Below, piece after piece: positions 33,542-45,530 of a stretch of DNA of 60,000 nt. Below the pieces are notes generated by a model, which did no database searches, was not told the origin of the DNA, and worked only from the letters and a program-made list of their open reading frames with translations. The stretch lies in NCBI RefSeq assembly GCF_910592395.1, contig NC_088319.1, forward strand, positions 7,690,001-7,750,000. The letters are read 5' to 3'. Made by a program: the position numbers and the translations under genes. The stretch comes from Lineus longissimus (lineage: Eukaryota; Nemertea; Pilidiophora; Heteronemertea; Lineidae). The number at the start of each line of letters is the position of its first letter. Within the stretch, counting starts at the first letter, position 1.

Positions 33542-36500
33542 TTTCATCGCCTGTAGTGTAATATTGCTAGTCTAATGACAAACATTCATCGCAGAATCTC
33601 GATATTGCCGTCTCAGTTCATCCAATTGAGAATCTCGACTCTGTATAACCAAAATGAGCATGATCGATCGCGACAAGCGCTATCGCCGACCGACTTTCAT
33701 CGCCAGTAGCGTAATATTGCTAGTCTAATGACAACTAATCATCGTAGAATCTCGAAATTGTGTTCTCAGTTTGACCATAGGTCATCTCGACTCTGCATAA
33801 CCAATGTGAGCGTGATTGGACGCGACGAGCGCCATCGCCGACCGACTTTCATCGCCAGTAGTGTAATATTGCTGGTCTAATGACAACTAATCATCGCAGA
33901 ATCTCAAAATTGCGGTCTCAGTTTGACCATAGGTCATTTCGACTCTGCATAACCAAAGTGAGCGTGATCGGTCGCGACGAGCGCATCGCCGACCGACTTT
34001 CATCTCCTATAGTGTAATATTGCTAGTCTAATTGCAAGTAATTATCGCAGAATCTCGAAATTACGGTCTCAGTTTGACCATAGGTCATTTCGACTCTGCA
34101 TAACCAAAGTGAGCGTGATCGGTCGCGACGAGCGTCATCGCCGACCGACTTTCATCGCCTGTAGTGTAATATTGCTAGTGTAATGACAACTAATCATCGC
34201 AAAATCTCGAAATTGCAGTCTCAGTTTGTCCAATCGAGCATCTCGACTCTGCATAACCAAAATGAGCGTGATTTGACGCGACGAGCGCCATCGCCGACCG
34301 ACTTTCATCGCCAGTAGTGTAATATTGCTAGTCTAATGACAAGTAATCATCGCAGAATCTCAAAATTGCGGTCTCAGTTTGACCATAGGTCATCTCGACT
34401 CTGCATAACCAAAATGAGCGTGATTGGTCGCGACGAGCGCCATCGCCGACCGACTTTCATCGCCAGTAGTGTAATATCGCTACCGAAGTAAAACTTATCA
34501 TCGCAGAATCTCAAAATTACGGACTTAGTTGACTATAGGTCATCTCGTCTCTGCATAACCAAAATGAGCGTGATTGGACGCGACGAGCGCCATCGCCGAC
34601 CGACTTTCATCGCCAGTAGTGTAATATTGCTAGTCTAATGGCAAGTAATCATCGCAGAATCTCGAAATTGCGGTCTCAGATTGTCAAATCGGTCATATCG
34701 ACTCTGTATAACCAAAATGAGCGTGATCGGTCGCGACGAGCGTTATCGCCGACCGACTTTCATCGCCAGTAGCTTAATATTGCTAGTCTAATGACAACTA
34801 ATCATCGTAGAATCTCGAAATTGTGTTCTCAGTTTGACCATAGGTCATCTCGACTCTGCATAACTAATGTGAGCGTGATTGGACGCGATAAGCGCCATCG
34901 CCGACCGACTTTCATCGCCAGTAGTGTAATATTGCTGGTCTAATGACAACTAATCATCGCAGAATCTCAAAATTGCGGTCTCAGTTTGACCATAGGTCAT
35001 TTTGACTCTGCATAACCAAAGTGAGCGTGATCGGTCACGACGATCGTCATCGCCGACCGACTTTCATCGCCTGTAGTGTAATATTGCTAGTCTAATGGCA
35101 AGTAATCATCGCTGAATCTCGAAATTGCGGTCTCAGATTGTCAAATTGGTCATCTCGACTCTGCATTACAAAATATGTAGTGTAATATTGCTGGTCTAAT
35201 GACAACTTATCATCGTAGAATCTCGAAATTGCTGTCTCAGTTTGACCATAGGTCATTTCGACTCTGCATAACCAAAGTGAGCGTGATCGGTCGCGACGAG
35301 CGCCATCGCCAACCGACTTTCATCGCCAGTAGTATAATATTGCTAGTCTAATGACAAACATTCATCGCAGAATCTCGAAATTGCCGTCTCAGTTCATCCA
35401 ATTGAGAATCTCGACTCTGTATAACCAAAATGAGCGTGATCGGTCGCGACTAGCGCTATCGCCGACCGACTTTCATCGCCAGTAGCGTAATATTGCTAGT
35501 CTAATGACAACTAATCATCGTAGAATCTCGAAATTGTGTTCTCAGTTTGACCATAGGTCATCTCGACTCTGCATAACCAAAGTGAGCGTGATTGGACGCG
35601 ACAAACGCCATCGCCGACCGACTTTCATCGCCAGTAGTGTAATATTGCTGGTCTAATGACAACTAATCATAATAGAATCTCGAAATCGCAGTCTCAGTTT
35701 GTCCAATCGAGCATCTCGACTCTGTATGACCAAAATGAGCGTGATTGGACATGACGAGCGCCATCGCTGACCGACTTTCATCGCCAGTAGTGTAATATTG
35801 CTAGTCGAATGACAAGTAATCATCGCGAAATCTCGAAATTGTGGTCTCAGTTTGTCCAATTGAGAATCTTGAGTATGTATAACCAAAGTGAGCGTGATTA
35901 GACGCGACAAACGCCATCGACGACCCACTTTCATCGCCAGTAGTGTAATATTGCTGGTCTAATGACAACTAATCATCGCAGAATCTCAAAATTGCGGTCT
36001 CAGTTTGACCATAGGTCATTTCGACTCTGCATAACCAAAGTGAGCGTGATCGGTCGCGACGAGCGCATCGCCGACCGACTTTCATCGCCTATAGTGTAAT
36101 ATTGCTAGTCTAATGGCAAGTAATCATCGCAGAATCTCGAAATTGCAGTCTCAGTTTGTCCAATCGAGCATCTCGACTCTGCATCACCAAAATGAGCGTG
36201 ATTCGACGCGACGAGCGCCATCGCCGACCGACTTTCATCGCCAGTAGTGTAATATTGCTAGTCTAATGGCAAGTAATAATCGCAGAATCTCGAAATTGCG
36301 GCCTCAGATTGTCAAATCGGTCATGTCGACTCTGTATAACCAAAATGAGCGTGATCGGTCGCGACGAGCGTTATCGCCGACCGACTTTCATCGCCAGTAG
36401 CGTAATATTGCTAGTCTAATGACAACTAATCATCGTAGAATCTCGAAATTGTGTTCTCAGTTTGACCATAGGTCATCTCAACTCTGCATAACCAATGTGA

Positions 36501-38671
36501 GCGTGATTGGATGCAATAAGCGCCATCGCCGACCGACTTTCATCGCCAGTAGTGTAATATTGCTGGTCTAATGACAACTAATCATCGCAGAATCTCAAAA
36601 TTGCGGTCTCAGTTTGACCATAGGTCATTTTGACTCTGCATAACCAAAGTGAGCGTGATCGGTCGCGACGATCGTCATCGCCGACCGACTTTCATCGCCA
36701 GTAGCGTAATATTGCTAGTCTAATGACAACCAATCATCGTAGAATCTCGAAATTGTTTCTCAGTTTGACCATAGGTCATTTCGACTCTGCATAACCAATG
36801 TGAGCGTGATTGGACGCGACGAGCGCCATCGCCGACCGACTTTCATCGCCAGTAGTGTAATATTGCTGGTCTAATGACAACTAATCATCGCAGAATCTCA
36901 AAATTGCGGTCTCAGTTTGACCATAGGTCATTTTGACTCTGCATAACCAAAGTGAGCGTGATCGGTCGCGACGATCGTCATCGCCGACCGACTTTCATCG
37001 CCAGTAGCGTAATATTGCTAGTCTAATGACAACCAATCATCGTAGAATCTCGAAATTGTTTCTCAGTTTGACCATAGGTCATTTCGACTCTGCATAACCA
37101 ATGTGAGCGTGATTGGACGCGACGAGCGCCATCGCCGACCGACTTTCATCTCCTATAGTGTAATATTGCTGGTCTAATGACAACTAATCATCGCAGAATC
37201 TCAAAATTGCGGTCTCAGTTTGACCATAGGTCATTTTGACTCTGCATAACCAAAGTGAGCGTGATCGGTCGCGACGATCGTCATCGCCGACCGACTTTCA
37301 TCGCCTGTAGTAAAATATTGCTAGTCTAATGACAAACATTCATCGCAGAATCTCGATATTGCCGTCTCAGTTCATCCAATTGAGAATCTCGACTCTGTAT
37401 AACCAAAATGAGCATGATCGGTCGCGACAAGCGCTATCGCCGACCGACTTTCATCGCCAGTAGCGTAATATTGCTAGTCTAATGACAACTAATCATCGTA
37501 GAATCTCGAAATTGTGTTCTCAGTTTGACCATAGGTCATCTCGACTCTGCATAACCAATGTGAGCGTGATTGGACGCGACGAGCGCCATCGCCGACCGAC
37601 TTTCATCGCCAGTAGTGTAATATTGCTGGTCTAATGACAACTAATCATCGCAGAATCTCAAAATTGCGGTCTCAGTTTGACCATAGGTCATTTCGACTCT
37701 GCATAACCAAAGTGAGCGTGATCGGTCGCGACGAGCGCATCGCCGACCGACTTTCATCTCCTATAGTGTAATATTGCTAGTCTAATGGCAAGTAATTATC
37801 GCAGAATCTCGAAATTGCGGTCTCAGTTTGACCATAGGTCATTTCGACTCTGCATAACCAAAGTGAGCGTGATCGGTCGCGACGAGCGTCATCGCCGACC
37901 GACTTTCATCGCCTGTAGCGTAATATTGCTAGTGTAATGACAACTAATCATCGCAAAATCTCGAAATTGCAATCTCAGTTTGTCCAATCGAGCATCTCGA
38001 CTCTGCATAACCAAAATGAGCGTGATTTGACGCGACGAGCGCCATCGCCGACCGACTTTCATCGCCAGTAGTGTAATATTGCTAGTCTAATGACAAGTAA
38101 TCATCGCAAAATCTCAAAATTGTGGTCTCAGTTTGACCATAGGTCATCTCGACTCTGCATAACCAAAGTGAGCGTGATTGGTCGCGACGAGCGCCATCCC
38201 GACCGACTTTCATCGCCAGTAGTGTTATATCGCTACCGAATGAAAACTTATCATCGCAGAATCTCAATATTACGGTCTCAGTCGACCATTGGTCATCTCG
38301 TCTCTACATAACCAAAATGAGCGTGATTGGACGGGACGAGCGCCATCGCCGACCGACTTTCATGGCCAGTAGTGTAATATTGCTAGTCTAGTGGCAAGTA
38401 AACATCGCAGAATCCCGAAATTGCGGTCTCAGATTGTCAAATCGGTCATGTCGACTCTGTATAACCAAAATGAGCGTGATCGGTCGCGACGAGCGCATCG
38501 CCAACCGACTTTCATCGCCTATAGTGTAATATTGCTAGTCTAATGGCAAGTAATCATCGCAGAATCTCGAAATTGCGGTCTCAGTTTGGCCATAGGTCAT
38601 TTCGACTCTGCATAACCAAAGTGAGCGTGATCGGTCGCGACGAGCGCCATCGCCGACCGACTTTCATCGCC

Positions 38672-38771
38672 NNNNNNNNNNNNNNNNNNNNNNNNNNNNN
38701 NNNNNNNNNNNNNNNNNNNNNNNNNNNNNNNNNNNNNNNNNNNNNNNNNNNNNNNNNNNNNNNNNNNNNNN
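38672..38771. other. Assembly gap (100 N)
   Basis: Exactly 100 unknown bases inside the satellite, 37 bp before the LTR-element insertion. A round 100-N block is usually a placeholder for a gap of unknown size. ORFs that appear to cross it are meaningless. Confidence 0.98.
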
Positions 38772-38808
38772 ATAGGTCATCTCGACTCTGCATAAGAAAA
38801 GTGAGCGT

Positions 38809-39018
38809 TGTATGGTATCACCCTGTATGATCCCCTTCCCGCGCAATCCCGGAGACACCGGACGATAGCGCCGCCACGGCCAGATGCCCAACTTCGCTGT
38901 AATGGCTTCCATGGATGTACACACGTTCGAGTTGATGAGAAACATGGAATAAAAGTGATAGCCAACATCATATCTGAGTCTGATTTATCCCTCCACGTTT
39001 AACGGCAGATATCATTCA
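38809..39018 (+). repeat. 5' LTR, copy 1 (210 bp)
   Basis: Begins TGTATGGTATCACC and ends AGATATCATTCA, with an AATAAA at 38948-38953. It matches the 3' LTR at 49095-49297 except for a 5-bp difference near 'ggcttccatggatg' and a 2-bp difference near 'ccacgtttaacgg', both shorter in the 3' LTR. Near-identity indicates a fairly recent insertion. The open frames inside the LTR are not genes. The primer-binding candidate TGGCAACCTTCC starts at 39020. Confidence 0.88.
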
Positions 39019-39125
39019 TTGGCAACCTTCCTTTTCGGACTATCATGGAATCTTCTGATTGACTTTATTCGGGTGTTTTTGAGAAGGCCGGGAACAGGAC
39101 GGGAATCTACACGATCTGCGTAAGC

Positions 39126-39632
39126 GTGTGTACCGGTATGTACTGTGTGTACCTGATGTTGCCCATCTTCCTGATGGCATATCGTTCGTCGGTCCATTCC
39201 AGCACGGGCGAGACACCACACTTCATGCTTACAGCCCGTGAAATGCGTCTGCCACTGGATCTCCTCTACAAGGCTCCGTCCGAGAAGTCAGCTGCTGTTC
39301 CATCCTATGTAGCTGACCTTGAGGCTAAGTTTACCAAAGCTTACGCCATTGTCAGGGACAAGCTTAAGACTGTACAACGAGTACAGAAACGACAGTACGA
39401 AACGTCATCTCCGAATTATCAAGCTCTGCAGCCAGGAAGTGCTGTGTGGTATTTTAACCCAAGGAGATGTTTCAAGGGGGATAGGCATCAGCCCTGGTTG
39501 GGTCCGTATAAGGTCAAGGAACTGCATGAAGACTTCACAGTGCTCCTACAGATCGATAAGGAAGGGACCACCATGCGGACACACGCGGATAAGTTACGTA
39601 TTGCTCAGGATCCGGTAGTTGAGGGTTGGTAG
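39126..39632 (+). pseudogene. Integrase C-terminal remnant of Gypsy-type pol, copy 1
   Basis: 168 codons. Recognisable from about residue 12 as the end of a Gypsy integrase: 'FLMAYRSSVHSSTGETPHFM' follows the lost catalytic core, then a basic helical stretch, then a GPY/F-type module around 'WLGPYKVKEL' (residues about 125-134), and a stop at 39630-39632. The D,D35E core is missing. The preceding residues (MCTGMYCVYL) are probably leader sequence joined by the deletion. Differs from the pol at 3-2258, so this is a separate family. The frame is intact, but the product would lack catalysis. Confidence 0.85.
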
Positions 39633-40849
39633 TCTGCTTGCTGCAATGGTTCACTCTGCTACTTTTCCTTGGGGTGATGCACGTTGGTGTGTGGTCAGTG
39701 TTCGATAACTGTGACCCTTGTAACACTGGTGTGTGAGTGATGGAGGTGATAAGGCTGTTTTATGAATGCGAGTGTGAATATTTCTGTGTTTTTGTATCTT
39801 CCTGCTTGTACAGTATGGGTATGGATGTTACATTGACACGTTGTGTGTTCGTGTGCGTTGTGTGATTATCATAACTGAACAGTCCTGAACGCCTTGTGTC
39901 CTCTCACTATTTTTTCCAAACGAAGTTGCCTGAAGGTCTTTGAGCATGTTGCTCCTATACTGTTCGTTGTAAATCTAGGACCAACTGCTTCGTTATGTTA
40001 TTTGGTCAAGCTATATTTCTTAGGCCTACCCACGTTATACCACCACCTGGATTTGTGTACTAGTAAGTGCCTAGTGTGTTCCTGGATAGCAGGTTGTGCT
40101 GATTACTTCAATAAGTTGCATTGGGACTAGTAGCTTTTTCTGAGTAGCCTGACTGGATCGTTACTGGCCAGCTCGCAGGGAAGGTTATTTGCAACTTGTG
40201 GACATTAGAGACAATGTTTAGAGGATTATATACTGGGGAGACTGACCGTTACTGGCCAGCTCTCAGTGAGGATTTCGTTTTGCTGTGCTAAGAGACACTT
40301 GCGGAGGATTCCATATATTCCCTATATGATGTCACGTGAATCGGACACTTTTGTTTTGTTTTCAACTTACTAAAAGTAAATATTGGGACTGTTTAGAATA
40401 CCATGATATATTTGATGATACATTTGGACTGAAAGAAGTTGTGGAGTGCCTTGTTACATTTTACTACCTCTGGATTTGAGGGTACTAGAAGTTACATTGC
40501 TATTTGGTACTTGGTCATGTTTCCAGTTTGTATCCTATGATACTACCTCAGTGTGTAGGAAGTAGGCCTATGGGTCCTTTTTATGGCCCAGGTGTTGAGA
40601 CGCTTTACTGTATTGGCAGGCGTGCTCTTCTTTTTGTAGCCTACGCGTATGTAATCTACTCTTAGTCTATCCCTTTTGAGGATGAGTAACTATAGGGCTC
40701 CATTTTGCACTTCAGTTCTTGTGCTTTTAGTCTGGTGGGCTAAGTAATTTTCGCATTATGCACCAAGTGCACGTTTTTTTGTGTTTTATGTTAACTTGTG
40801 TAACTGATTTTTGTGTAAATTTTAGGTTGGTACCGTCTATGACTAGGCA
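39633..40849 (+). other. 3' noncoding region of the deleted LTR element, proximal part, copy 1
   Basis: About 1.2 kb of T/G-rich sequence after the integrase stop, lacking any supported ORF. It contains two direct copies of 'gaccgttactggccagctc'-like sequence near 40158 and 40245. The region resumes at 48072 beyond the HP2 insertion. Confidence 0.5.
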
Positions 40850-42779
40850 TTTTTAGCTCAGCTGACAAAGTCAGCGGAGCTAGTAGAATAGCTGTTCAAA
40901 TGGTGTCCGTCCTGCAATCCATCCATCCATCCATCCATCCATCCATCTAGGGACCCATCTGTGGACAAAATTGGACATTTCTGATTGGGAAGGCCTAGCC
41001 ACTTCGTTGACGGTGCTAAATTAGGAGTTGCCCAAGGTGAACTCAAAACACGAAAAATCAGCGCGATCCGACCTGTATTAAGAGAATGAGGTCATTTCGC
41101 GTTTAGATTTCTTTCCCTTTTTACCTCGGTCCACAGAGCAAATATTGTTTTCAAATGTGGCTGAATATTTTTTAATATTTTTTCATTTTTTACTTTTAAT
41201 GGAATTAATATAGTTTTCACCGCCAGTTGGCGCTGCAGGCACATTGACTGAATTTTGGCGATTTCAAATTTGGCGGTGGCTCAACTTTTTGCAAGCAGTG
41301 CCGCTGATTGGCCGATCGATAGAAGAGATGCCACCATTTAAAAATGGCGGTAGTCGCTGCTTCAATGAAGATGAGTGAACTTTCTCATGTTCAATCGGTT
41401 GATACTCTTTTAATCAACATGACCATGTACCTGAAATTTGTTTAGGTACTGAAAAGAGTCTATATAATTCAGATTTATCGATAGTTTTTTATAATATTGC
41501 GGAAATTTTGTGCACAAATTAGCGAAAGTTGGTGCTCGTCTCATGTCATTTTAGAGCGAGAAATTTGTTTCCGTCGATCTCTACCACTGAAAAATCGCTT
41601 GCATAGCTTCGAATTTTTGTGAAAATAAGTATCTGAACTTGGTTTCAAATAGTCTAGAGAGTTACCTTTGTGGTGATACATATGGTATGTGATAAATATT
41701 TGTAGAATTTGTGAAATTCGATTTTCAAACGTGCCGATGAAGCAAGCGATCTCGCGTGAATTTTGCAAGTCCTGATATGTCGACCGGGTGTCAAAAATCA
41801 CTCGCCTAAATTCAATTCAAAGATCAAAAATAATATCTGAACTTAGTTTCAAATAGCCTACGCAATTATCATTTCGGTGATATATAATGCATGCATGTAA
41901 TAATTGATTAATCTGCCTAAAACGCGCAATTAAAACGGCGAAAGATCGTGATAAACACTCTGGTGGCGGTCGCACTAAATAACGACCGGTAGGGCCCGGC
42001 GTCTGGCGGAGAAAAAAAGGTAGCGCCCGGAGGTTGAAACGGGATTTTTATGCACTTTTAACTGTATATATATGTTGTTTGGATGTATTTCTAACAGTTC
42101 TGTAACTTTGATGACCAGGCTTGCGCCCAAAGTTGGTAAAATTGATGCTTGTTTATGGACTGCGCTAGCGACCGGAGAATTCGCCGTCGGCCATTTTGGC
42201 TACGGTCCCTGAGTTGTTGTGGACAACACCCTCCGCCAGCCTACCTCTCTGGCTGGGCACCACCTCCACAGCTAGGAACCTCTCTGACCAGGAACTACAC
42301 GTGACTGGTAGTATCACTTCCAACCGTTTGAAGAAATTGGTTTGCTGTTGGTTGATATGTTGGCGTGCAGTAGTAGCTCAGCTCATGCTCCGCGTGCGGG
42401 TGTAAAAGAAATGCTGGTCCCCATGAATCTAAGTCCAGTCTATAATTCCTTTGTGAGGAATATTAGTTCTTGTGGGAAAAGGGAGATATATTGTTCCGCT
42501 GTGATAGAATCAAATGCCCTCCCTTTCCTGATGCCCGCCTGTATTGTTCTTCTTCGGATGAAGGGTCTTGGCCTCTTTAGAGTCCTATTGAATGGTGCCG
42601 GTGTTCTATTGTTGAGGGCATTTAATATCAGGGGCCATCTGATTCTATTACACCGGCACCTTTAAATCATATGTTGGGTTTCTTTGTTATAGAATATAAT
42701 AGGGCCTACATGCAGCATAGCACCTTTCCTTATTGCCCTGCCCTTACTTAGAGTAAATTATACTATACACCTACAGGGC

Positions 42780-42945
42780 CAGGGGCGTAGCTAGCTTTTT
42801 GGTCTGGCGGGGGGGGGGGGGGCAAAAGGCTCTCTGGGGGACAAAATGACCCTTTATGAAATCTTTTGGCCAAAAACACATATTTTGGTGACCTCGGGGG
42901 AGGGGGCATTTGCCCCCCCCCCCCCCCCTGCTACCTACGCCCCTG
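42780..42945. mobile_element. hAT-like MITE with CAGGGGCGTAG ends, copy 1
   Basis: Terminal inverted repeats CAGGGGCGTAGCTAGC and its near-inverse GCTACCTACGCCCCTG enclose 166 bp with a G run (14) and a C run (16). CAGGGGCGTAG-type ends are common among hAT-class MITEs in animals, from general knowledge. No clear 8-bp duplication is visible, so the superfamily is provisional. Confidence 0.5.
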
Positions 42946-43170
42946 CTTTCCCGGGCCTGCTATATACTAGTCTCGTTACTCTAAGCCTCCTCTAAGCCCT
43001 GCCCGAAGCCATCACTATTGTATTAGGTATAGGCTATAGATCACTCTGAAACACTAATTACTTGAGAAGTGTTCTGAGCACATTAATATTGGGTTTGCTG
43101 CCCGATGTCCAGCTTGTTCCAGGCTTCTGTCTAGGAGTAAGGAGATAGCGACACCCCCCAGATCGAGCCA

Positions 43171-43236
43171 ATGACTGTAGAGCACATCCTGGGAAGATGC
43201 CCAACGCTTGCAGCGTTGAGGAGGGAGACTTGACCG
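43171..43236 (+). pseudogene. Non-LTR retrotransposon RT C-terminal fragment, copy 1
   Basis: The plus-strand reading MTVEHILGRCPTLAALRRET followed by a stop where a Trp is usual resembles the 'pEHiL..CP....LR..tWP' motif found at the C-terminus of many animal non-LTR reverse transcriptases. Flanking frames are broken. A short relic, identified by motif only. Confidence 0.4.
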
Positions 43237-43610
43237 GCTGACGAACACCAACTCCGCTTCTGATAACTACTAAGTCTGGAGAGTCTGTTAGATGGAAATG
43301 AACACAAAGAAGAAGAATTTCCAGGCTGAAGGGTCCAAGTAATGAAATGAGCACACGATTTAGTTTTAAAGATGTATTTATTAATCAATCAATAGACATC
43401 ATTTGAATTACAACAATTTTGTTCAGTGGACACATTCGCATATCTATTAATAAAAACCTCCTGATGAGAATTGAACATTTTACACTGTGACTACAATCAA
43501 TGAATACCACTCTTGACTTTTTAAGTAAAATGATTATAAAGTTATTACCACAATCCACCCAATATTGAATATTTCAAAGAAGTTTCTTCCAAACTGATCA
43601 ATAACCAAAT

Positions 43611-44160
43611 CTGTTCAATATTGGGCAAACTGTGTTAATTACAGAACATTTCATAGTCATTTCACTTGAAATGGTCGAGATCAGGTTACCTCCGCAGCCA
43701 GGCACCACCAAGTGAAAAAAGCATTGTATGTGTCCCTAGCCTTATACATTTGATTACTTGAACAAATAAAACTTTGAGTCTGTTCAATATTGGGTAAACT
43801 GCCTTAATAATCGAACATTTCATAGTCATTTCTCTTGAAATGGTCGAAAGCAGGTAACCTCCACAGCCAGGCACCACCAAGTGAAAAAAGCATTGTATGT
43901 GTCCCTAGCCTTATACATTTGATTACTTGAACAAATAAAACTTTGAGTCTGTTCAATATTGGGTAAACTGCCTTAATAATCGAACATTTCATAGTCATTT
44001 CTCTTGAAATGGTCGAAAGCAGGTTACCTCCACAGCCAGGCACCACCAAGTGAAAAAAGCAGTGTATGTGTCCCTGGCCTAAAACATTTGATTACTTGAA
44101 CAAATAAAACTTTGAGTCTGTTCAATATTGGGTAAACTGTGTTAATAACAGAACATTTCA
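43611..44160 (+). repeat. 168-bp tandem repeat, about 3.3 copies, copy 1
   Basis: Units begin 'ctgttcaatattggg' at about 43611, 43778, 43946 and 44117, and contain 'catttcatagtcatttc', 'cagccaggcaccaccaagtg' and 'aacaaataaaactttgagt'. The minus-strand ORFs over it repeat the same peptide and are not genes. Confidence 0.85.
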
Positions 44161-44341
44161 TAGTCTTTTCTCTTGAAACTTCAATGCGCCTGCGTTACCG
44201 GAAGTGATCAAAACGGAAACGGAATAGATCCAAACGGAGCATGCGCATCCGTGGTGCCTGGTCAGAGAGGTTCCTAGCTGTGGAGGTGGTGCCCAGCCAG
44301 AGAGGTAGACTGGCGAACCCTGATCGTTGTGGATGGCAATT

Positions 44342-45530
44342 TTGCAAGGGTAGTTGTAAAACAAGAAACACAGAAACGAAACAGAAACACAGAAACGCAG
44401 AAACGAAACGCAGAAACGAAAATCAAACGGGTTTTCATAAAAGTTGGAATCAAGCGGCACGCCGATACTTTCCTTGCCCAATCCGTTGTTATTGTCGTTT
44501 AAAAGTAAAATCTGAGGTTGGTGGGTTGCGGCCAGCCGGAATGCAATAGAGTTGTTGAGGGGATACATGGAGCAACTTGGGGGGGGGGGGGGGGAGGGGG
44601 CGGCACGATATGGGTGAAGTCTTTTGAGGTGGTGGTGTAGTACTTTGGTAGGTTCGATTCGATTCCTACAGCATGTTATTTAAAATGAAGGTGCAGTGCA
44701 ACATCTTGCCTTGTGGTGTTCAATTTACATGAAGTACCAGGATCATCCTACAAATCCCGTCTGATGCAGCACTAAATACAAGGTACGGTACCAGTACATG
44801 GGTGAATCATTTCGACGTTATGTGAGACGTGAGAGACCAATTTTGGCGACTAGAATAGAGTAAAGTGGGGGGGGGGGGGGGGGCGGGCACTAGACCTGGA
44901 CTTGGAGTAACTCAATCTTGCCTGCCCAGCTGCTGCCTTTAAATAGTCCCTTTAAATATCTGTTTATGTTAATGAGGTTGCAGTAGGGAAGTTCAGCCTA
45001 GTGTCGTGCACAGGCCATGGAATGTACAAAAGAACAGGACTCGCTATTCGAAGGGCTATTTTCTATTTACGCCGTGTAGTACATACATGTAGTGTATTGG
45101 GGAGGTCAGTGTAAATAGAAAATAGTCCTTCGAATAGAGAGTCATGTTCTATTGTACATTCCTAGCAGGCCTATGGTCGTGTTCTGGTCATTGGTCATGC
45201 CGACTTACTGGCGGCTCATATCGATCATAAAGTCCTCATGCCCTACAGATGGTGGATCGGCATGGTCAGGGGCACGATCAAGGCCGGATGCTGCCAATCT
45301 GCACACACGTTGATGAGGCTAAAAGGGGTATTGGGAAATGAGCATTCCTCCTTCCATTCCGACTGAATACCAGTTTTAGTTACACCCGCGTTCGCGGCCA
45401 CAACCATGGCAACAAGATGGAGTCTGTAGACCAGAATTCGCCACAAGACTGGTTTCTGCGTTTCGTTTCTGTGTTTCTGTGTTTCTGTTTCGTTTCTGTG
45501 TTTCTTGTTTTACAACTACCCATTTTGCAA
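44342..45530. repeat. Inverted pair of AGAAACACAGAAACG-rich arms, copy 1
   Basis: 44342-44418 and 45452-45530 are inverted repeats of about 77 bp built from 'gaaacacagaaacg' simple repeats plus the unique 'ggtagttgtaaaacaag', enclosing about 1.0 kb. They may be the ends of one element or two insertions in opposite orientation. A G/A run (about 44579-44600) and a 17-G run (about 44867-44883) lie inside. Confidence 0.6.
45019..45162. mobile_element. Small foldback element, about 50-bp arms, copy 1
   Basis: 'ggaatgtacaaaagaacagg' at 45019 and its near-inverse ending at 45162 form arms of about 50 bp with a loop of about 40 bp. The arms include 'ctattcgaagggctatt' and 'aatagtccttcgaatag'. No ORF. 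Superfamily unknown. Confidence 0.6.

Larger units (their letters stand above)
16386..38671 (+). repeat. 152-bp CpG-rich satellite array, main block (about 147 monomers)
   Basis: Head-to-tail monomers of 151-152 bp, each with 'aatctcgaaattgcggtctc', 'catctcgactctgcataacc', 'gagcgtgatcggtcgcgac' and 'ccgactttcatcgcc'. Each monomer holds about a dozen CpG and the palindrome GTCGCGAC. Unit length is close to a nucleosome repeat, so a centromeric or heterochromatic role is possible but unproven. Variant monomers alternate (caccaatgtgagcg, ccaaagtgagcg, ccaaaatgagcg types). ORFs of up to 100 codons recur in both directions, but 152 is not a multiple of 3 and they shift frame each unit, so they are not genes. 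The block ends at an assembly gap. Confidence 0.95.
42234..44315. mobile_element. 2.1-kb element with 59-bp inverted ends, copy 1
   Basis: 42234-42292 (starting CGCCAGCCTACCTCTCTGG) and 44257-44315 are inverted repeats with one mismatch over 59 bp. The interior contains a hairpin (GGTGCCGGTGT near 42593, inverse near 42650), a hAT-like MITE, a non-LTR RT fragment and a tandem repeat. No transposase is recognised. It may be a composite unit or two MITE copies in opposite orientation. Confidence 0.5.

Noticed and set aside
18600-35934. Recurring ORFs of 70-100 codons on both strands of the satellite (for example 18600-18902, 20119-20421, 23312-23614)
   Set aside because: They are by-products of a 152-bp tandem repeat whose length is not a multiple of three; frames shift from unit to unit and no domain is present.
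16386-38671. Regular repeats resembling a CRISPR array
   Set aside because: Monomers are contiguous without unique spacers, the units are too long, and the context is eukaryotic.
16386-38671. CENP-B-box-like match in the satellite monomer (ctcgaaattgcggtc)
   Set aside because: On base-by-base alignment the core positions and spacing do not fit the CENP-B consensus.
38543-38945. ORFs crossing 38672-38771
   Set aside because: They run through the 100-N assembly gap.
38808-39002. Small ORFs inside the LTRs and at the LTR/satellite junctions (also 49019-49294, 51950-52237)
   Set aside because: They lie wholly in LTR or satellite sequence and lack domains.
42780-42945. 8-bp target duplication for the CAGGGG MITE
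   Set aside because: The flanking octamers do not match, so no duplication is claimed.
43686-44049. Repeated minus-strand ORFs with MVVPGCGG starts
   Set aside because: Translation of the 168-bp tandem repeat; the stop and start recur with the unit.
44158-44568. 136-codon minus-strand ORF and the opposing 102-codon ORF (also 57386-57796)
   Set aside because: They span the inverted arm and the AGAAACAC simple repeat; composition is repeat-driven and no domain is seen.
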